Source: Stenotrophomonas rhizophila
GTDB lineage: Bacteria; Pseudomonadota; Gammaproteobacteria; Xanthomonadales; Xanthomonadaceae
DNA: 64,000 nt
Assembly: GCF_003751305.1 (NCBI RefSeq)
Contig: NZ_RJKV01000001.1
Span: forward strand, 661,581-725,580
Direction: 5' to 3'
A model generated the notes under the pieces. The model searched no databases and was not told the DNA's origin. It was given only the letters and a program-made list of their open reading frames with translations. The position numbers were made by a program, and so were the translations under genes. Shown piece by piece: positions 8,888-18,200 of this stretch (positions within the stretch are counted from its first letter, which is position 1; the number at the start of each line of letters is the position of its first letter).

Positions 8888-9861
8888 ACATCGAATCCGT
8901 GGCCGGTCGGGCCTTGCCGACCACCATTCCCGCGTATCTGGCACAGCTGCGCGCGGCGCTGCACGACGCCGATCCGGCGATGGTGCAGGACGCCCTGTAC
9001 GACGCCGAGGAGTATCTGCGCTCCGAGCTGGCCGCCCAGCCGGGCCGCAGCGAGGCCGAGGTGATCGCCGATGTGGCCGGCAGCTATGGTGCGCCGGAAG
9101 AAGTGGCCGAGATCTACCGCGAAACGGAAATCACCGTGAACCGCGCGCTGCGCACGCCGAGCGCGGGTGCGGCGCCGCTGCGACGTGCGGCGGCGGTCAG
9201 CGCTGGCGCGGACCCGGTACCACCGCCGGCCCCGCCCAAGCCCCGCTCGGCGCTGGCGAGCTTCTTCGGCGTGGCGCTGGAGGCACGCACCTATGGCGCG
9301 CTGTTCTACATGCTGCTCTCGCTGGCCACCGGTATCTTTTTCTTTACCTGGGTGGTCACCGGCCTGTCGCTGTCGCTGGGCCTGATGGTGTTGATCATCG
9401 GCATTCCAGTGGCGGTGCTGTTCTTCGGTTCGGTGCGCGGTCTGTCGCTGCTGGAAGGACGACTGGTGGAGGCCCTGCTGGGCGAGCGCATGCCACGCCG
9501 GCCGACGTATTCCGACCGCAGCCGCAGCTGGCTGCAGCGCATCGGTGACATGTTCACCGATGGCCGGACCTGGCTGACCCTGCTGTACTTCGTGCTGATG
9601 CTGCCGCTGGGCATCGTCTACTTCACGATCGCCACCACGCTGTTGTCGACCTCGATCGGCTTCATCTGGGCACCCGTGGCGGCGCTGTTCTCCAGTGACT
9701 ACGTGGGCATCCACATCGACGGCATCCAGATGCTGCCGATCTGGGTCACACCGCTGCTGGCGATCATCGGCGTGCTGCTGCTGTTCGCGACGCTGCACCT
9801 GGCCCGCGGCATCGGTCACCTGCACGGGATGATGGCCAAGCATCTGCTGGTGCGGCTGTAA
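8884..9861 (+). CDS. Sensor-domain (HAAS/DUF1700-like) membrane protein
   Basis: A 325-residue membrane protein translationally coupled to PadR. Residues 1-85 are a cytoplasmic helical domain of the HAAS/DUF1700 kind (IPAYLAQLRAAL, ALYDAEEYLRSEL). A Pro/Ala-rich linker at about 98-125 follows. At least four transmembrane helices come next, forming the putative sensor region with paired helices at about 140-185 and 235-310. Such proteins accompany PadR regulators and are thought to take part in envelope or stress sensing. No enzymatic motif is visible. Confidence 0.8.
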   Translation: MNIESVAGRALPTTIPAYLAQLRAALHDADPAMVQDALYDAEEYLRSELAAQPGRSEAEVIADVAGSYGAPEEVAEIYRETEITVNRALRTPSAGAAPLRRAAAVSAGADPVPPPAPPKPRSALASFFGVALEARTYGALFYMLLSLATGIFFFTWVVTGLSLSLGLMVLIIGIPVAVLFFGSVRGLSLLEGRLVEALLGERMPRRPTYSDRSRSWLQRIGDMFTDGRTWLTLLYFVLMLPLGIVYFTIATTLLSTSIGFIWAPVAALFSSDYVGIHIDGIQMLPIWVTPLLAIIGVLLLFATLHLARGIGHLHGMMAKHLLVRL

Positions 9862-9893
9862 CGTTCGGCCACAGGTCGGAACCCGAGGATCCG

Positions 9894-9916
9894 GTAGTGC
9901 CGGCCGCTGGCCGGCA
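9894..9916 (+). repeat. SMAG-type (GTAG) REP palindrome
   Basis: GTAG followed by a perfect 8-bp stem, TGCCGGCC with GGCCGGCA and loop GCT. This is the classic short palindromic element scattered through Stenotrophomonas genomes. It lies between two convergent genes. Confidence 0.85.
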
Positions 9917-9928
9917 TTCCCCAGCGTA

Positions 9929-9947
9929 AGCCCCCTGGTCGGGGGCT
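9929..9947. terminator. Short hairpin between convergent genes
   Basis: A perfect 7-bp stem AGCCCCC/GGGGGCT with loop TGGTC follows the SMAG repeat and precedes the PHB depolymerase stop. There is no clear U-tract. Confidence 0.4.
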
Positions 9948-9962
9948 CCCGCCAAACGGTTG

Positions 9963-11279
9963 TCAGCCCGCCTTGCGGCGCAACGGCGTCACGTTGCTCG
10001 CGATCTTTGCGGCCTTCTTCGGCTTGCTGGCCACAGTCTGCGCATGGGCCGCGAAGAAATCACGCACCTTCGGATAGACGGTTTCGCGCCAGCGGCGGCC
10101 GCTGAAGATGCCGTAGTGGCCGGCGCCTTCGACGATGAAATGCTCGCGATGCGCGGCCGGAATGCCGGTGCACAGGTCCTGCGCCGCTTCGGTCTGGCCG
10201 AGGCCGGCGATATCGTCCAGCTCGCCTTCGATGCTCAGCAGTGCGGTGCCGGTGATCGCGCTGGGATCCACGCGTTCACCCTGCACGTACCACTCGCCGC
10301 GCGGCAGCAGGAACTCCTGGAAGACCACGCGGATCGTGTCCAGGTAGTACTTGGCCGGCATGTCGAGCACCGCGTTGTACTCGTCATAGAAACGACGGTG
10401 CGCGTCGGCATCTTCCATGTCGCCCTTGACCAGGTCGGCATAGAAATCCCAGTGCGAACTGAAGTGGCGGCTCGGGTTCATCGACAGGAACCCGGCGTGC
10501 TGCAGGAAGCCGGGGTACACGCGGCGGCCGGCGCCGTGGAAGGTGGCCGGCACGGTGTGGATGACATTGTTCTCGAACCAGGACATCGGGTTCTGCGTGG
10601 CCAGATTGTTGACCGCGGTCGGGCTGCAGCGCGCATCGATCGGTCCGCCCATCATCACCAGCGACCGCGGCGTGGTTTCGCCACGGCTGGCCATCAGCGA
10701 GACGGCGGCAAGCACCGGCACGGTCGGCTGGCAGACGCTGATCACGTGCAGCTTCTCCGCACCGAGGTGGCGGATGAATTCCTGCACGTAGGCGATGTAG
10801 TCATCCAGCCCGAACTCGCCTTCGCTGCCCGGCACCATCCGCGCATCGACCCAGTCGGTCACGTACACGCGGTGATCGCGCAGCAGGGTGCGCACGGTAT
10901 CGCGCAGCAGCGTGGCGTGGTGGCCGGACAACGGCGCCACCACCAGCACGAACGGCTGGTTGAGCATGGTGTGCAGCTGGTCGGCTTCATTGCTGTGGCG
11001 CTTGAAGCGCAGCAGTTTGCAGAATGGCTTGCTGATCTCTTCGTGGACGACGATCGGCACGCGCTCGCCCTCGACGTCGATTTCATTGATGCCCCATTCG
11101 GGCTTCTCGTAATCCTTGCCGATGCGGTGGAACAGCTCGTTCACAGCGGCCAGGCGATCCGCGCCGAGCATCTGTGACCACCAATGACCTTGATTGGCGA
11201 AGAACTTCGCGTTGGCCTGGGCCTGGTGCACCCACGGGGCGAGCAGGTTGCGGGTCAACTCATGCAGCTGATATAGCAT
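9963..11279 (-). CDS. phaZ: Intracellular poly(3-hydroxybutyrate) depolymerase
   Basis: A 438-residue cytoplasmic alpha/beta hydrolase of the intracellular PHB depolymerase class, which degrades native PHB granules. No signal peptide is visible. The nucleophile motif is SVCQP with Cys183. In this family a cysteine, not a serine, is the nucleophile. The acid Asp lies in SIEGELDD and the His in EGAGHYG near the C terminus. The basic C-terminal tail (KPKKAAK) may bind granules or nucleic acid. The frame extends 13 codons upstream to 11318, but the ATG at 11279 gives the usual MLYQLHEL start. No PHB synthase gene is in the window. Confidence 0.85.
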   Translation of the reverse strand: MLYQLHELTRNLLAPWVHQAQANAKFFANQGHWWSQMLGADRLAAVNELFHRIGKDYEKPEWGINEIDVEGERVPIVVHEEISKPFCKLLRFKRHSNEADQLHTMLNQPFVLVVAPLSGHHATLLRDTVRTLLRDHRVYVTDWVDARMVPGSEGEFGLDDYIAYVQEFIRHLGAEKLHVISVCQPTVPVLAAVSLMASRGETTPRSLVMMGGPIDARCSPTAVNNLATQNPMSWFENNVIHTVPATFHGAGRRVYPGFLQHAGFLSMNPSRHFSSHWDFYADLVKGDMEDADAHRRFYDEYNAVLDMPAKYYLDTIRVVFQEFLLPRGEWYVQGERVDPSAITGTALLSIEGELDDIAGLGQTEAAQDLCTGIPAAHREHFIVEGAGHYGIFSGRRWRETVYPKVRDFFAAHAQTVASKPKKAAKIASNVTPLRRKAG

Positions 11280-11375
11280 GACGTCCAATATGTATGGTCT
11301 TATGTTGCCGCGCAGCATAGCGCACCCGTCGCGCGGGCGCGTTAATGCGGGTGCTGTCTCAATTGTTATCGAGAC

Positions 11376-11972
11376 TCAGGGCGCGCCACGTTCCAGTGCA
11401 GCCGCGTGACCTGCCAGTGCGGGCGACAGCCAGCAGTGCGAGCCCAAGGCGGTGAAGCCGACCCGCTTGAGCTGGCTGCGGTACCAGCGCGCCGGGCGCG
11501 GCTGGAAGCCTTCGTGGTCGCCATCGAAGTCATCCTCGGCGGTGAATGCCTCCAGGAAGGCCACGCCGGCGGTCAGTTCGGCAAAGCCTTCCAGCGCCGG
11601 GCGCAGCTCGCGGCTGGGCACGTAGTGCATCACGTCCGAGCAGATCAGCAGATCCACCGGCGCGCACGGGCGCAGCCAGGCAAAATCGCCGACCTTGGCC
11701 GGGTGCAGGTTGCGGCTGCGGCCGTAGCGGTGCACGGCGTAATCGCTGCTGTCGAAGCCCAGGTACTGCACGCGCGGGCGCAGTTTGAGCAGCGGGGCGC
11801 GCCAGGCGCCTTCGCCACAGCCGATGTCCAGCACGCTGCGGATCGGGCGTTCCAGGTAGTACTCGGCACTGGCCACCGCAAGCGCCACCTTGCGCGCCAG
11901 GCGCGCGGCGCCACCGGTCTGGTCAGGCTGGTACCAGCGCTGGAAGTAGGCGGCGTCGTAGGTTTTGTCCAT
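11376..11972 (-). CDS. Class I SAM-dependent methyltransferase
   Basis: A 198-residue soluble methyltransferase. Motif I VLDIGCGEGAW at residues 47-57 binds S-adenosylmethionine. The motif II acidic end is at LGFDSSD about 20 residues later, and the post-I region is LLICSDVMHYVP. The N terminus carries YDAAYFQRWY, common in small methyltransferases of xanthomonads. There is no close operon partner: PHB depolymerase lies 96 bases downstream on the same strand. The substrate cannot be inferred. Confidence 0.85.
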   Translation of the reverse strand: MDKTYDAAYFQRWYQPDQTGGAARLARKVALAVASAEYYLERPIRSVLDIGCGEGAWRAPLLKLRPRVQYLGFDSSDYAVHRYGRSRNLHPAKVGDFAWLRPCAPVDLLICSDVMHYVPSRELRPALEGFAELTAGVAFLEAFTAEDDFDGDHEGFQPRPARWYRSQLKRVGFTALGSHCWLSPALAGHAAALERGAP

Positions 11973-12060
11973 GGAAGATGTGCACGTGGGTGAAAGCGGC
12001 GCTTATCGTACGGCGTGGCGCGCGCGGATGCGTAGTGGAGGTGTGGCGATGGGTCGCGTC

Positions 12061-12084
12061 AGCCCCCCATGGGGTGGCTCTACC
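12061..12084 (-). repeat. SMAG-type (GTAG) palindromic repeat
   Basis: The minus-strand sequence begins GTAGAGCCACCCCATGG and is nearly the same as the element at 6871-6894. It sits about 50 bases before the hemJ start. A further CCACCCCATG half-copy follows at 12103-12112. Confidence 0.6.
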
Positions 12085-12133
12085 GGGCATGCGAGAATGG
12101 CGGCCACCCCATGCCAGCCGCCGGAGCAAGCAC

Positions 12134-12589
12134 ATGCAGTCCTACTACTGGGTCAAGACCTTCCACCTGTTGTTCGTGGTGGCGTGGATGGCGGCGGTGT
12201 TCTATCTGCCCCGGATCCTGGTCAACCTCAGCGAGACGGCCGGCCAGCTGCCGGTGACCGAGCGGCTGCAGCTGATGGGCCTGCGCCTGTACAAGTTCGG
12301 CCACATGATGTTCGGCCTCGCGCTGCTCCTGGGCGTGGTGCTGTGGCTGGGCTACCGCGTGATTCCCGATTTCCCGACCATGGTCGCGCCCGGTGCGGCG
12401 GGCTGGCTGCATGCCAAGCTCGGCCTGGTGGTGCTGCTGCTGGTGTATTACTCGTGGACCGGGCGCCTGTTGAAGGGCGCGGTACGCGGCAAGCCGTTGC
12501 CGTCCTCGCGCGCGCTGCGCTGGTTCAACGAACTGCCGCTGGTGCTGTTCATCGGCGTGGTCTGGCTGGTGATCGCCAAGCCGTTCTGA
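12134..12589 (+). CDS. hemJ: HemJ-family (UPF0093) protoporphyrinogen IX oxidase
   Basis: A 151-residue four-helix inner-membrane protein. The N terminus (WVKTFHLLFVVAWMAAVFYL) matches the HemJ/UPF0093 family with the conserved His11. Such proteins oxidise protoporphyrinogen IX in haem synthesis and are often labelled CopD-like. Helices lie at about 5-25, 50-75, 85-110 and 130-150. GGAG precedes the ATG at 12134, and the frame also stays open upstream to 11978. The gene is monocistronic, ending at a strong terminator. No other haem gene is nearby, so the specific role is a family-based inference. Confidence 0.75.
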   Translation: MQSYYWVKTFHLLFVVAWMAAVFYLPRILVNLSETAGQLPVTERLQLMGLRLYKFGHMMFGLALLLGVVLWLGYRVIPDFPTMVAPGAAGWLHAKLGLVVLLLVYYSWTGRLLKGAVRGKPLPSSRALRWFNELPLVLFIGVVWLVIAKPF

Positions 12590-12590
12590 A

Positions 12591-12622
12591 AAAAAGCCGG
12601 GCGCTTGCGCGTCCGGCTTTTT
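12591..12622. terminator. Bidirectional rho-independent terminator
   Basis: AAAAAGCCGG and CCGGCTTTTT form a 10-bp stem with a GC-rich internal loop. A-tract and T-tract on both sides make it effective for hemJ on the plus strand and accA on the minus strand. Confidence 0.85.
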
Positions 12623-12641
12623 CGTCTGCACTGCAGCCTGA

Positions 12642-13601
12642 TCAGGCCACTTCGTAGGTCCCGTAGCTGCGCAGGCGCTCGTAACGCTTCTGCAGCAGCT
12701 CATCGACCGGCAGCTTCTCCAGCACGTCCAGCTCGTTGAGCAGCACGGCCTTGAGGCGTTTGGCCATCTGGTTCGGGTTGCGGTGGGCGCCACCGGTCGG
12801 CTCACGCACCACCTTGTCCACCAAGCCCAGACCCTTCAGGCGCGGGGCGGTCAGGCCGAGCTGTTCGGCGGCGTCCTTGGCCTTGGCCGGGTCCTTCCAC
12901 AGGATCGAGGCGCAGCCTTCCGGGCTGATGGTCGAGTACACGCTGTACTCCAGCATCACGGTGCGGTCGCCCACGCCCAGGGCCAGTGCGCCGCCCGAGC
13001 CGCCTTCACCGATCACGGTGCAGACCACCGGCACCTTCAGTTCGGCCATTTCCATCAGGTTGCGTGCGATCGCTTCGGACTGGCCGCGCGATTCGGCGTC
13101 GATGCCCGGCCAGGCGCCGGCGGTGTCGATCAGGGTCAGCACCGGCAGGCCGAAACGCTCGGCCATCTTCATCAGGCGCAGCGCCTTGCGGTAGCCCTCC
13201 GGCTTGGGCATGCCGAAGTTGCGCTTGATCTTTTCCTTGGTGTCGCGGCCCTTCTGATGGCCGATCAGCATCACCGAGCGGCCACCGATGCGGGCCAGGC
13301 CGCCGATGATCGCCTTGTCGTCGGCGAACGCGCGGTCGCCGGCCAGTTCCTGGAACTCATCGCAGATGATGCGGATGTAGTCCTCGGTGTACGGGCGGGA
13401 CGGATGCCGGGCCAGCTGCAGCACCTGCCAGGAGGTCAGGTTGCGGAAGATCTGCGCGGTGCGCACCCGCAGCTTGTCCCGCAGGGCATGCACCTCGGCC
13501 TCGACATTGACCGCAGGTCCGGCGCTGGCGCTGCGCAGTTCCTGGATCTTCGCCTCCAGATCAGCGATGGGTTGCTCGAAGTCGAGGTAGTTCGGATTCA
13601 T
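12642..13601 (-). CDS. accA: Acetyl-CoA carboxylase carboxyltransferase subunit alpha
   Basis: A 319-residue carboxyltransferase alpha subunit. With AccD it transfers the carboxyl group from biotin to acetyl-CoA, giving malonyl-CoA for fatty acid synthesis. Length and sequence match the family: [17 protein letters not shown] terminus, [17 protein letters not shown], and [15 protein letters not shown] forming the oxyanion region. It follows dnaE and a lipoprotein gene on the same strand; dnaE-accA neighbourhood is conserved in gammaproteobacteria. Confidence 0.97.
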   Translation of the reverse strand: MNPNYLDFEQPIADLEAKIQELRSASAGPAVNVEAEVHALRDKLRVRTAQIFRNLTSWQVLQLARHPSRPYTEDYIRIICDEFQELAGDRAFADDKAIIGGLARIGGRSVMLIGHQKGRDTKEKIKRNFGMPKPEGYRKALRLMKMAERFGLPVLTLIDTAGAWPGIDAESRGQSEAIARNLMEMAELKVPVVCTVIGEGGSGGALALGVGDRTVMLEYSVYSTISPEGCASILWKDPAKAKDAAEQLGLTAPRLKGLGLVDKVVREPTGGAHRNPNQMAKRLKAVLLNELDVLEKLPVDELLQKRYERLRSYGTYEVA

Positions 13602-13714
13602 CGGAAACCGTCGTGAAGAAAAGAGGGAAAGTGTAGCCGAATGCGCCGAAAAGCCCCGTACGCCGACGTCTGGAAACCGACGGTAGCGCAGCAGGGCCAG
13701 GGGCGCCAGTCAGG

Positions 13715-14587
13715 TCAGGGGACGACCAGCGCCGCGCTGCCCATCAGCGCGCTGCGGGTCTTCACGAAGGTGTTGTAGCCCTCGTTGGCCTCCTTGGGCA
13801 GGCCCGAGCCCAGTCGGGCGGTCGCTGCGGTGAACGCCATCTGCGCCTGGAAGGCCTCCTGCTGGAGCTGCAGCTGCGCATCGGCAGAGGTGGCGTGCAG
13901 GTAGCGGGTGTACAGCTCGCGCAACGGGCCGGCATGGACCTCGAAGGCCGGATCCAGCGGCGGCAGGGCGGTCGGGGCCGCGTCCAGCGTGTAGGCGGGG
14001 GCCACGTAGCCCTTGGGCTGCTGGCGTGCGTAGGCACCGGGCTGGCCCATGCCTGCTTCGACGTAGGCGATGAAATCCGGGGCGGTGAAGATCTTGGCGT
14101 TGATCCGGCCGCCGCTGGCGTCCACATGGGCCACGGTCTGGACCTCCGGGAACGGCTCGCGGACGCCGAAGCTCCAGGCCTGGTCGATGAACAGGTCATG
14201 GGTGGTCTGGTACGGCCCTTCGAACGTCACGCCGCCCAGCTCGATCTGGTTCTTCAGGCTGCCGAAATGCTGCAGCTTGTCTTCACCGGTGACGTAGATC
14301 TCGTTGGCGATCACGTACTCGGCCAAGGTCGGGTTGATCAACCCACCCCTGCCGCTGGCGTAGACGATGAAACGCACATCGCCGAGCTGTTCGGTCTGCA
14401 GATGATGTTCACCGGGCTTGAGCTTGACCGGGCGCGAGGCGTGCGCGGCGATCGGCAGTTCATTGCCATCGATGCGCAGGGTCAGCGGCGTGGCGCCCGG
14501 GTTGTCGATCTCGAAGGTCTGGGCGGGGCTGGAACAGCCGGTGATGGCGACGGCTGCACTCAGCAGCACGGCAAAACGCTTGATCAA
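13715..14587 (-). CDS. Hypothetical lipoprotein with probable TTG start
   Basis: About 290 residues. No ATG or GTG gives a good start. TTG at 14587 follows ACAGG at a suitable distance and yields a compact lipoprotein signal (basic residues, hydrophobic core, lipobox ITGC). A TTG at 14608 is the alternative. The mature part begins with a beta-rich domain of the kind seen in surface-exposed proteins (EIDNPGATPLTLRIDG), then a His-Val-Asp containing central region and a helical C terminus. It lies 10-30 bases after dnaE and before accA, probably in one transcript. I do not recognise the family. Confidence 0.7.
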   Translation of the reverse strand: MIKRFAVLLSAAVAITGCSSPAQTFEIDNPGATPLTLRIDGNELPIAAHASRPVKLKPGEHHLQTEQLGDVRFIVYASGRGGLINPTLAEYVIANEIYVTGEDKLQHFGSLKNQIELGGVTFEGPYQTTHDLFIDQAWSFGVREPFPEVQTVAHVDASGGRINAKIFTAPDFIAYVEAGMGQPGAYARQQPKGYVAPAYTLDAAPTALPPLDPAFEVHAGPLRELYTRYLHATSADAQLQLQQEAFQAQMAFTAATARLGSGLPKEANEGYNTFVKTRSALMGSAALVVP

Positions 14588-14618
14588 AACAAAATACCTG
14601 TGTTGCAACAGAAAAAAA

Positions 14619-17600
14619 TCAGTTCGCCCAGGGCGGGCTGTAACGCACTTTCACCGTGCGGACCGCAGGATCGGCGCGCAGTGCGTCGACCAGGTGGCTG
14701 TCCACGCGCACGGCGATGTCACCGGCGACATCGAGCATGCCGGCCACCGGGCCCTGTTCCGAGCCAAGCAGCAGGTCCAGGCGCAGCGGTGTGCGGCCGG
14801 GGCGATGCCGGTCGAGCAGGGTGTTGACGCGGTTCCACACCCCACCGTCCTGGCGCAGGTCCACCCGCAGCGACAGCCGCGTGGCGTAGTTGGCGCAGAT
14901 GTCTTCGTAATCCCAGACCTGGCGGATGCGCAGGGCATAGCCGCCGTTGAACTCGTCTTCGCGCAGGCCGCCCTTGACCACCAGGATGCGGTCCTTGGTC
15001 ATCAGGTGGCCGAACTCGGCCAGGCCATCGGTGAAGGCGCTGCATTCCACGCGGCCCTTGCCGTCTTCGAGCTGCATGAAGATCTGGCTTTCGCCCTTGC
15101 GGCGTACGCCGACCACCAGGCCGGCCAGGATCACCGGCGTTTCCTGGCGCCAGGCGCGCTTCTCGCCGTCCTTGCTCGGGCGTGCCGGCGGGATCAGTTT
15201 TTCCAGCTTGCCCAGGTCGGTACCGACCAGTTCCTTGACGTCATCGGCGTAGGGATCGAACGGGTGGCCACTGAGGTAGAAGCCCAGCGTTTCGCGCTCG
15301 CCGTCCAGCAACTGGCCCAGCGCCCACTCTTTGGCTTCGGGCAGTTCCAGCTGCATCGCGGTGCTGACCGGATCGGGTGCGCCGAACAGCGAGTTCTGCC
15401 CGGAGGCCTTCTCGCGCGCCATCTGGTCGGTGGCCTTGAGAACTTCGGGCAGCTGCAGCATCAGCGAGGCGCGGTTCTTGCCGAGCCCGTCCATCGCGCC
15501 GCAGTTGATCATCGCTTCCAGCGTGCGGCGGTTGAGCTTGCCCGATTCGGCACGCATGCAGAAATCCAGCAGCGACGCATAGCGGCCGCCACGCTGGCGC
15601 TCTTCCACGATCGCTTCGCAGGCGCCCTGGCCGACACCCTTGATCGCGCCCAGGCCGTACACGATGGTGTCGGCGCTGGAGGCTTCGAACATGTACGCCG
15701 ATTCGTTCACGCGGGGCGGCAGCACGGTCAGGCCGAGGTTGCGCACTTCGGCGAGGAAGCCGACCACCTTGTCGGTGTTGTCCATGTCCGAGGACAGCGT
15801 CGCGGCCATGAACTCGGCCGGGTAATGACGCTTGAGCCAGGCGGTCTGGTAACTCACCAGTGCGTAGGCGGCGGCGTGCGACTTGTTGAAGCCGTAGCCG
15901 GCGAACTTCTCCATCAGGTCGAAGATCGCGTCGGCCTTGGCTTCGACGACACCGTCCTTGGCCGCACCTTCACGGAAAATCTCGCGGTGCTTGGCCATTT
16001 CGGCCGGCACCTTCTTGCCCATCGCGCGGCGCAGCAGATCGGCGCCGCCGAGCGAGTAACCGCCGACGATCTGCGCCATCTGCATCACCTGCTCCTGGTA
16101 CACCATGATGCCGTAGGTGTCTTTCAGGATCGCTTCGGTGCGCGGATCGGGGTAGATGATTTCTTCCTGCCCGTGCTTGCGCGCGTTGAAGGAGGGAATC
16201 AGGTCCATCGGGCCGGGGCGGTACAGCGACACCAGCGCGATGAGATCTTCGAAGCGGTCAGGACGCGCGTCTTTCAGCAGGCGGCGCATGCCCGAGGATT
16301 CGAACTGGAACACCGCGCCGGTATTGCCGTTGGCGAAGATGTCCTTGTAGGTGGGGACGTCATCCAGCGGCAGCGCGGTGATGTCCACCGGCGGAATGCC
16401 GGCGCGCTCGTGCCGCTTGTTGATCGCCTTGACCGCCCAGTCGATGATCGTCAGCGTGCGCAGGCCGAGGAAGTCGAACTTCACCAGGCCGATTTCTTCG
16501 ACGTCGTTCTTGTCGAACTGGGTGACCGGGTTGCGGCCCCTGCCGCCTTCATCATGTTCGGCGAACAGCGGGCAGAATTCGGCCAGTGGTTCCGGTGCGA
16601 TCACCACGCCACCGGCGTGCTTGCCGGCGTTGCGGGTGAGGTCTTCGAGCTGGCGTGCCAGGTCGATCAGGTCGCGGACATCGTCTTCGTTCTGGTAGCG
16701 CTGGATCAGCTCCGGCGAGGCCATTTCCGAATCCTTGCCTTCGCCCATCGCATCCTTGAGCGAGATGCCCAGGATGTTGGGGATCAGCTTGGAGACGCCG
16801 TCGACCAGGCCGTACGGGAAGCCGAGCACGCGACCGGAGTCGCGCACCACGGCCTTGGCCGCCATGGTGCCGTAGGTGATGATCTGGCTGACGCGGTCGC
16901 GACCGTATTTACGCGCGACGTAGTCGATGACTTCGTCGCGGCGGTCCATGCAGAAGTCGATGTCGAAGTCGGGCATCGACACGCGTTCGGGGTTGAGGAA
17001 CCGTTCGAACAGCAGGTTGTACGGGATCGGATCCAGATCGGTGATCTGCAGCGCCCAGGCCACCAGCGAGCCGGCACCGGAACCGCGGCCGGGGCCGATC
17101 GGAATGCCCTGGTTCTTTCCCCACTGGATGAAGTCGGCCACGATCAGGAAGTAGCCGGGGAAGCCCATCTTGATGATGGTGGCCAGTTCGAATTCGAGGC
17201 GCTCGAAATAGTCGGCGCGGGTCTTGCCCGGCGCCAGCGGATTCTTTTCGAGACGTGCTTCCAGGCCCTTGCGCGATTCGCTGCAGATCCAGCTGTCGAG
17301 GGTTTCCTCTTCGGGGACCGGATAGTTGGGCAGGAAGTAGGTGCCCAGCCGCATCTCGATGTTGCAGCGTTCGGCCAGCGCCAGGGTGTTGTCGATCGCG
17401 TCGGGAATGTCGGCGAACAGCGCGCACATGTCCTCGGCGGATTTGAGGTACTGCTGGTCGCTGTAATCGCGCGGGCGTTTGGGATCGTCCAGCACGCGGC
17501 CGGAGGAAATGCAGACGCGCGCTTCGTGGGCGCTGAAGTCTTCCGGCTGCAGGAAGCGCACATCGTTGCTGGCGATCACCGGCAGGCCACGCTGGCCGGC

Positions 17601-18200
17601 GGCCTGCAGCGCAAACTGGTTGAAGGCTTCTTCGCCATCGCGGCCGGTGCGGGTCAGCTCCAGGTGCAGGCCGTCACCGAACACGCGCTGCCAGTCGGCG
17701 AGCTGTTGCTCGGCCAGATCGTGGCGGCCGTCGCCGGCGAGGCGGCCGGCGAGGCTGTCGCGGCCGGCCAGTGCGAACAGGTTGTGGCAGCCGGCTTTGA
17801 GCCAGTCCGGGTGCACGGCGACGCCGCCTTCAGGGCGATGGCCTTCCATCCAGGCGCGGGTCAGCAGCCTGGAGAGGCTGAGGTAGCCTTCGCGGTCGCG
17901 GCAGAGCAGGGTCATGCGCCAGGGCGTCATGCCTTCTTCGGCGATCATGATGTCCGCGCCGGCGATGGGTTTGATGCCCACGGTTTCGGCGGCTTTGTAG
18001 AACTTGACCAGCGCGAACAGGTTGTTGAGATCCGTCACTGCCAGTGCAGGCAGCTTCAGTTCGACCGCGCGGCTGAGCAGGTTGGCCTGCTTTGCTTTTT
18101 TCGGGTCAGCCTGATCCGGCTTCGCCGGGACACGGATGGTCGAATCCGCCAGCGAAAATTCGGTGTGGACGTGGAGATGTACGAAACGGGAAGTGGACAT
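14619..18200 (-). CDS. dnaE: DNA polymerase III subunit alpha
   Basis: A 1193-residue catalytic subunit of the replicative polymerase. The N-terminal PHP domain begins HLHVHTEFSLAD. The palm catalytic region contains PDFDIDFCMDRR with the catalytic aspartates. The finger region has the KSHAAAYALVSYQTAW stretch in the usual place. Then come the tandem helix-hairpin-helix and the OB fold near the C terminus. Length is normal for DnaE1. The ATG at 18200 is the family start. A continuous open frame on the opposite strand (14418-18215) is a GC-rich shadow. Confidence 0.98.
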   Translation of the reverse strand: MSTSRFVHLHVHTEFSLADSTIRVPAKPDQADPKKAKQANLLSRAVELKLPALAVTDLNNLFALVKFYKAAETVGIKPIAGADIMIAEEGMTPWRMTLLCRDREGYLSLSRLLTRAWMEGHRPEGGVAVHPDWLKAGCHNLFALAGRDSLAGRLAGDGRHDLAEQQLADWQRVFGDGLHLELTRTGRDGEEAFNQFALQAAGQRGLPVIASNDVRFLQPEDFSAHEARVCISSGRVLDDPKRPRDYSDQQYLKSAEDMCALFADIPDAIDNTLALAERCNIEMRLGTYFLPNYPVPEEETLDSWICSESRKGLEARLEKNPLAPGKTRADYFERLEFELATIIKMGFPGYFLIVADFIQWGKNQGIPIGPGRGSGAGSLVAWALQITDLDPIPYNLLFERFLNPERVSMPDFDIDFCMDRRDEVIDYVARKYGRDRVSQIITYGTMAAKAVVRDSGRVLGFPYGLVDGVSKLIPNILGISLKDAMGEGKDSEMASPELIQRYQNEDDVRDLIDLARQLEDLTRNAGKHAGGVVIAPEPLAEFCPLFAEHDEGGRGRNPVTQFDKNDVEEIGLVKFDFLGLRTLTIIDWAVKAINKRHERAGIPPVDITALPLDDVPTYKDIFANGNTGAVFQFESSGMRRLLKDARPDRFEDLIALVSLYRPGPMDLIPSFNARKHGQEEIIYPDPRTEAILKDTYGIMVYQEQVMQMAQIVGGYSLGGADLLRRAMGKKVPAEMAKHREIFREGAAKDGVVEAKADAIFDLMEKFAGYGFNKSHAAAYALVSYQTAWLKRHYPAEFMAATLSSDMDNTDKVVGFLAEVRNLGLTVLPPRVNESAYMFEASSADTIVYGLGAIKGVGQGACEAIVEERQRGGRYASLLDFCMRAESGKLNRRTLEAMINCGAMDGLGKNRASLMLQLPEVLKATDQMAREKASGQNSLFGAPDPVSTAMQLELPEAKEWALGQLLDGERETLGFYLSGHPFDPYADDVKELVGTDLGKLEKLIPPARPSKDGEKRAWRQETPVILAGLVVGVRRKGESQIFMQLEDGKGRVECSAFTDGLAEFGHLMTKDRILVVKGGLREDEFNGGYALRIRQVWDYEDICANYATRLSLRVDLRQDGGVWNRVNTLLDRHRPGRTPLRLDLLLGSEQGPVAGMLDVAGDIAVRVDSHLVDALRADPAVRTVKVRYSPPWAN

